Origin: Owenia fusiformis
Taxonomy: Eukaryota > Annelida > Polychaeta > Sabellida > Oweniidae
Reading direction: 5' to 3'
Length of the DNA stretch: 64,000 nucleotides
Assembly (NCBI GenBank): GCA_903813345.2
Contig: CAIIXF020000012.1
Span: forward strand, 26,300,684-26,364,683
The position numbers and the translations under genes are program-made. A model generated the notes under the pieces. The model had not been told where the DNA came from. It saw nothing but the letters and a program-made list of their open reading frames with translations, and did not search any database. Positions 59,401 to 64,000 of this stretch are shown piece by piece (the stretch's first letter is position 1; each line of letters starts with the position of its first letter).

Positions 59401-62400
59401 AACGAAGGCTCCTGATAATTATCCTCGACTATTAATACCGATCAAAATATGTGTTCATCAAATAAGTACGTGTTCAATTCCTCTCACTTTCAGTTTTTGA
59501 TAATAAAAAATAAGTTCATGTAGAAACAGTCAATGCCGAGGAGCAGACGTTATGTCTATATAACAAAATGGAACAACTAACTTTTATTAATTTTAATAAT
59601 ATTGCTCGATAGATCTGATAATACCCTTAAAAATTCTAAAAAATTGTAGATATGGAAGAAAGATTATGGTCTTCGTCACCCTAGTTACGCACCTTGTTAT
59701 CGCAATTGGATCGGCCTACTCCCCTAACTATATTGTGTTTGCGATCAGCCGATTCCTCATCGCATTTCTCTTCTCTGGGCTTGTCACAGCTCTTACAATC
59801 TGGAGTAAGTAGTACAGCACTTGTATTCGTATTATATAGCCCTGAGAACGTGTCGAAATATGCATTTGTGTTCGTTCTTTAATACTGGATAAAAACAGAT
59901 ATAACATTTTTCAAGAATCCGGCGGGGCTAGCCTTTTTATAGCTTTTTCAATTTAGTTTTAGAGATAGTGGGTAAAAAGTGGCGTGTAACCGCTGCTATC
60001 ATGTTCTTTAATGGGTTCGCTGTTGGTCAAATGGTACTAGGAGGAATAGGATATGGAGTAAGAACTTGGCGAGGTGTACAGTTGGCTTCATCATGTCCTA
60101 TGGCGATATTCCTCGTTTATATGTTGTAAGTGCTATATTTATTGTTTCAGGTAGTTCCGTAAGATCTTCAGGACTGTCAATAGATGGCATAAAATTAAGT
60201 GGGTTTAATAGCATACTTTAACATGTAAAGATTGCTCTAAAAATCTCCCAAGATAAATGTTATTGAAAATGTTCAAAACCATAAAACATGTTTGTAAATA
60301 ATAATGAAGGAAGATTTGACATTTATTTGATAAATGTAGTGAATTTGAAGTTTGAAAACAGCAATATTTACACACAAACCAATGGGCCAGATGTGAACAA
60401 CAACCTAGTAGTTAACTTCCATCTATACGATTCTTTGCTCCAATTAGATCGGAATATTTTGATTTTTAACTAGTACGAGGGGGGATTCATAAGTAGTTGG
60501 ACTTTTCTGAGGCAGCAAGTCCCTGTGTACATATCTCAACCAAATTTGGCACATGAACGGACTGGGATATAAGGTATTGTTTGGTGAAATTTCAATTTAA
60601 TTCATTTTGTTCCCTAGCAACAATGGTTGCTATGGTAACCAAAAGTAGGGGTTAACGGAGCAGTTAAAAAATGAAGGGCTTGATCAACATAAATATGCTC
60701 ATAAATATCTCAAAATGACTGTTATTTTCAAATATTTGGTTTCATATTGTCTCAAGCCTTGTAGTCATGACAACTGTAACATATATTACATCATCATGCT
60801 ATTGTGATGGCACACAAAGCAGTGACACCAGGACACTGCCATTTTCAGTCCTTCTTGGATGGAGCAAAATTTGATTAAAATAGCGATGAAAAAGCAAGAT
60901 TCACGTATAAACATCCGTGCTGTGATTAAATTTAATGCTTTGAAGAAGTTTTCAGTATTAGAGACCTATAGAGGTTTGTTGGAAGTCTATGGGAAAGAAG
61001 AAGTAAAAAAATCTACAGTATATAGGTAGTATTCTGTATATGTATTCTGAATATGCTGCGAGAGCCGAGATAACCAATCTTGGAAAATATGGTTTTGAGG
61101 GTGCATACCTAGAATGGTTGAGGAGATGCCAAAAATGCATTGATTGTAATGGTGAATACTTTGAGAAAGAGTGAGATTGCACCAGAAGGATAAGGAATCA
61201 ATAGTCTTGCACAGAATTGATTTGCTCCACAAAAGGACTCGCTAGAAGTCACGGATTAGATCACGTCCTGAATATCAGTTGAGACTTGTATATTTAACTA
61301 GCAATAAGTGACAAGCAATATGCTCCGTGGACCCTGTTGTGACGTCATGATTGGAACTCTCACTTTACTGAAGTTGGGTGTAACTTTTTGAAATTTTCAC
61401 ACAATGATTATCACATGTTTGTGGTTCTGTGTTCCAAGTTTAAATAAAGTTTGGTTGATATAAGTGAAGTTATAGCATATGTTCCACTACTTATGAATCC
61501 CCCCTCGTATGTATCCTATTTTTGTATAAATACCAGGATAAGATGTCAAAAATATTGTATTTATATTTAGTGGCACAATATCAATTCCCCCTGAAACGTT
61601 TTGTTGCTAGAATCACTCAATCACTCAATCATTCCGATCGCTAGGATCAAAAATATACGTTGCAGTTAATATTGAAGGTAACTGGTCAACTCAACCCCAA
61701 GTCAACTCAACCCAAGTCAACTCAACCCTTAGTCAAGTCGACCCCAAGTCAAGTCGACCCTTAGTCAAGTGGACCCCAAGTCATCTCGACCCTTAGTCAA
61801 CTCGACCCCAAGTCATCTCAACCCTTGGTCATCTCAACCCTTAGTCAACTCGACCCCACCATAAAAAACAAATAGATATACTATTTTCATGGTATGATAT
61901 TGATGAATTTTGAAAGAATGAGGGACTAAAATGCTAATTTTCCAAAATAAAATTATCAACTATTGAAGTTTGTGCTTAACGCATTTTTAATTTTTATAAA
62001 TAACAAAATAATATTTGATTAATCTTAATAGGACTATTCACGATGCTATACATATATTTCACCCCTTAATATTTGAGCTTGTTTAATCTCTCTGAAATAA
62101 AAAAATTATCTATACACTTTTCTGTTATACCAAAATTGTTGCAACAGTATTTTTGACAACAGGTAATTTATGCAACATGTGCATTGTGCCAACATCCATC
62201 CATTACTTTGTATTGAATGATTTTATATTTTGATAATAATAATAAACAATATGATCCGGTTCAAATCCCTCTTCTGATCTACAGGCGATAGAAATGTTTA
62301 TTTTTTTGAAGTAAGATTTTAAAACAAGACTGAACAAACAATGGGATTTATGTTTTTCTATTTTCCATTATCTTACTCATATGTCAGGTGTCATAAACAA

Positions 62401-63010
62401 ACAGATTGGGATTTTATGATCCAGTTTAAATCTTCGTTTTGATCGTATATTTAAACTAAAAAAACTAAACAGAAATGTTTTTTTTCTTTGAAGTTTGATT
62501 TCAAATCAAACTGCACAAACAATTGGATTATATTGTATTTTAATCTACTTAAAACAAGTAAAATCATTTGGGTCGACTTGACTAAGGGTTGAGTTGACCA
62601 AGGGTTGAGATGACTTGGGGTCGAGTTGACTAAGGGTCGAGATGACTTAGGGTCGACTTGACTAAGGGTCGACTTGACTTGGGGTCGACTTGACTAAGGG
62701 TTGAGTTGACTTGGGTTGAGTTGACTTGGGGTTGAGTTGACCAGGAAGCATATTGAAGCCTAGAAGTCCTTAGGGCGAACGGGTATTGTATTCCATATAA
62801 TGAAATCAAAGATGAATATATCACAACCAGCCTGTTATTTATGCAAAAAATGAATTCTAAATAAAGTATTATTTATCTTGTTTTATTAGCATATTTCCTG
62901 AATCACCACGCTGGCTTTTTAGTAAAGGACGAGTCAAAGATGGAATAAAGGTCGTTGAGACTATGGCGAAAGTAAATGGAGTTAAACTAGAAAAATCACT
63001 AGAACAAGAG
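56430..63010 (+). CDS. SLC22-type organic ion transporter, copy 2, exons 1-5 (partial, continues past window)
   Basis: Exons: 56430-56849, 57597-57700, 59650-59804, 59957-60125, 62890-63010. Sizes 420, 104, 155, 169 and 121 nt match copy 1 exactly with the same phases, giving 323 residues with no stop. Exon 1 differs from copy 1 at nine of 140 residues (28, 32, 54, 59, 84, 88, 97, 112, 121), all mild except G121E and K84N. The four glycosylation sequons and the cysteines are kept. Exon 3 ends SGLVTALTIW instead of SGLAMALHIW. PESPRW is kept. The exon 3 acceptor is TAG rather than CAG. Nothing visible suggests it is broken; exons 6-9 are outside. Recent tandem paralogs like these usually diverge in substrate range or tissue. 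Confidence 0.9.
57199..57579. mobile_element. 381-bp element with GGTTAACCCC ends and ~27-bp inner repeats
   Basis: Left GGTTAACCCCGGGGGGAGGT and right GAGTACCCCCGGGGGTTAACC are inverted. Between them about seven diverged ~27-bp units (GGACCCAYATCTAGGGATTT, TTTTCAAAAA) are repeated in tandem. It lies in intron 1 and stops 17 nt before the exon 2 boundary. Copy 1 retains a deleted remnant (GGACCCACATCTAGGGAA, GAGTACCCCCAAAGGGCTAA at about 32650-32692), so insertion predates the duplication. Confidence 0.75.
57864..58010. repeat. intronic hairpin repeat, copy 2
   Basis: Counterpart of 33079-33228 in intron 2 of copy 2, with the same arms and a shortened loop (GACCGCGGGAATG). Present once here, twice in copy 1. 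Confidence 0.7.
58312..58503. mobile_element. 192-bp mariner-type MITE
   Basis: Left TTCAGGGTGGTCCAAAAAAG then TGAACCCTTGCAA; right TTGCAAGGGTTCAGATTTTT then TGACCACCCTG-TA. The right half survives at about 34450-34492 in intron 2 of copy 1 (TAATGCAACTAATAACTGAG, GTTGCAAGGGTTCA). The insertion therefore predates the gene duplication. Confidence 0.8.
58510..59640. other. intron 2 of SLC22 copy 2, no other feature
   Basis: Parts (about 58740-58860 and 59565-59650) match copy 1 intron 2 (GGTCAACCTWGGATTCCCTTGG, GAATATTGATATGACAAGC). The block 58860-59560 has no counterpart there and no recognised content. Confidence 0.45.
60474..61509. mobile_element. 1.04-kb mariner element, TACGAGGGGGGATTC ends, in SLC22 copy 2 intron 4
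   Basis: TACGAGGGGGGATTCATAAG and the inverted right end share their termini (then TAGTGGAAC/TAGTTGGAC). TA is at both ends. Copy 1 has the empty site (TTTTAACTATGTATCC at about 42411); the only other change is 3 bp. The inside holds an N-terminal transposase scrap. Confidence 0.85.
60885..61040 (+). pseudogene. N-terminal fragment of a mariner transposase
   Basis: The plus strand reads KKQDSRINIRAVIKFNALKK then FSVLETYRGLLEVYGKEEV and KKSTVYR before a stop. This fits the mariner N-terminus (RAxIKFLxxLGKTxxEThexLxxVYGxxxxxrSTVYRW), including the helix-turn-helix. The DDE domain is missing. Confidence 0.7.
61678..62749. mobile_element. 1.07-kb Foldback-like element, arms of 16-bp tandem repeats, 9-bp TSD
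   Basis: The left arm (61678-61862) is about 11 units of GTCAACTCGACCCCAA, alternating CCCCAA and CCCTTA. The right arm (about 62575-62749) is the inverse array. The outer bases are GTAACTGGTCAAC and, inverted, GCTTCCTGGTCAAC. ATATTGAAG flanks both sides exactly (61669-61677, 62750-62758). Copy 1 has the site once (42575-42583). Arms made of short tandem repeats plus 9-bp TSDs match Drosophila Foldback elements, placed in the Mutator (MULE) superfamily. The 0.7-kb centre has no recognised gene. Confidence 0.85.
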
Positions 63011-63069
63011 GTAAATATATCATCAAACATATTGAAGTATGTAACGAGGATGCATAGCCCTGAAAAGAT

Positions 63070-63725
63070 CACATGCAGTATGGCAAATGATTTTAGACAG
63101 TCATATCTTTCACCATGAGTACTTTCTGGCCATAAATACAGTCTGGCTTTTATAGTGAAGTTCCCATGATAGTAAAATATCAATCCAACTTTCTGAAAAT
63201 TATGGATTAGGGTCCCACCTTGGCACTTTTTGAAAAATGTTAGGCTTAATTTCTAAAAAGTTTGTTTTTCTCAATTCAAACATATCGAAAGTCTCCTCTA
63301 CACTTTATTAAAAAGGGGATCGAAATGAGTTAAAGTTAAAAACCACATATCCCATGTTATTTTCCCATAGGGAAAACTCGTGTTATCCATTGTTTTCAGC
63401 ATAATTTTGGTCATCGAAAATTGGTATCTTACAAACTAGACTTTCAACACTATTCTTTTTTTGAACATGTCTTAGACCCCTTTGTAGAATAATGTTTTCA
63501 TGCAATAAAAATTAGAAAAAGAAGATCCTCTTTTGAATAATAAAAAAAATGTTGACATGGGGTCCCTATTCATAATTTTTCGAATTGTTTGATTTATATT
63601 TTTATCATCATGGGTACTTCACTTGAAAGAAAACATATCGTTTTAATAAAAACACTGTATTTATGCCCAGAAAGTACTTATGGTGAAAGATATGACCATC
63701 TAAAATCACTTGCCATACTGCACGT
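63070..63725. mobile_element. ~656-bp inverted-repeat element in SLC22 copy 2 intron 5
   Basis: The left arm CACATGCAGTATGGCAAATG then TCATATCTTTCACCATGAGT and the inverted right arm CACGTGCAGTATGGCAAGTG match for about 130 bp (63070-63200, 63590-63725). Copy 1 intron 5 lacks it. The centre includes CCCATAGGGAAAA, shared with a fragment at about 52200-52300. Target duplication unclear. Confidence 0.75.
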
Positions 63726-64000
63726 GGTCTTTACACGGGAGTATTTCAAGCAAGACAGAGATCAAAAAAGTATTGATCGAGTAATTTCAGCCAACATACT
63801 TCCTAAAATATATTCTATATTTTGAAGAGTTTGGACGTTCCTTGTAATTTTATAGCCGTCTCAAATTGAATCATTTTCATCATGTGTAACAAATGCGCAT
63901 GTGCAACGGGAAAGTACCAAAAATGGCTAAAGAGCATTTTAGAGTACACCGGTCATAAGGAAAACAAACCCCAATCCCAAATCATAATCGAACGTTAAAA

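Larger units (their letters stand above)
55631..64000. repeat. segmental tandem duplication, unit 2 (runs off the window)
   Basis: Collinear with unit 1 from about 29689. Upstream DNA, exons 1-5 and introns correspond, interrupted by unit-specific insertions in both. The last part (about 63770-64000) still matches intron 5 of copy 1, so exon 6 should lie a few hundred bases past the window end. Confidence 0.85.

Noticed and set aside
61678-62749. telomere-like internal repeat array
   Set aside because: CCCTTA/CCCCAA words recall telomeric DNA, but the period is 16 bp, the arms are inverted, and a 9-bp target duplication shows transposition.

Overview
The window looks like nuclear DNA from an invertebrate animal. 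It is AT-rich, its genes are split by GT-AG introns, it carries a eukaryotic-type tRNA-Gly, and it is densely packed with DNA transposons and MITEs. The recognisable proteins (SLC22-type transporter, PQ-loop protein, small cysteine-rich secreted peptide) and the repeat style fit a marine lophotrochozoan or non-vertebrate deuterostome, but I cannot name the phylum.

Layout. 0-5.4 kb: hairpin repeat, degenerate minisatellite and unassigned DNA. 5.4-6.8 kb, minus strand: complete two-exon PQ-loop membrane protein gene. 7-19 kb: no protein gene I recognise; candidate TATA promoter (8.55 kb), two mariner-type elements with TACAGGGTGGGCC ends, a tRNA-Gly (10.7 kb) and smaller hairpins. 19.66 kb: gene for an 83-residue secreted Cys-rich peptide whose last codon opens a threefold tandem repeat running to near the poly(A) signal. 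20.6-23.1 kb: a 103-bp satellite array starting inside a mariner-like end. 24.2-29 kb: MITEs, including a foldback element with 5-bp target duplications and a 1.9-kb inverted repeat. 29.7-45 kb: complete nine-exon SLC22 transporter gene (copy 1). 45-55.6 kb: minisatellite, mariner element, a three-level nest of elements, a second foldback copy and a fragment resembling a Crypton-like first exon. 55.6-64 kb: a tandem second SLC22 gene (copy 2), exons 1-5, running off the window end.

The most informative structure is the paralogous SLC22 pair. Exon sizes and phases are identical over exons 1-5, and nearly all intron-size difference is explained by insertions that one copy has and the other lacks. 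Each copy therefore serves as the empty site for the other. This exposes a 6.9-kb CACTA-like element (copy 1, intron 3, TSD TAC), a Foldback-like element with 16-bp repeat arms (copy 2, intron 4, 9-bp TSD), a mariner element (copy 2, intron 4), a 0.66-kb inverted-repeat element (copy 2, intron 5), and a 493-bp insert with a 14-bp TSD upstream of copy 1. No retrovirus, LTR element, reverse transcriptase or CRISPR array was recognised.
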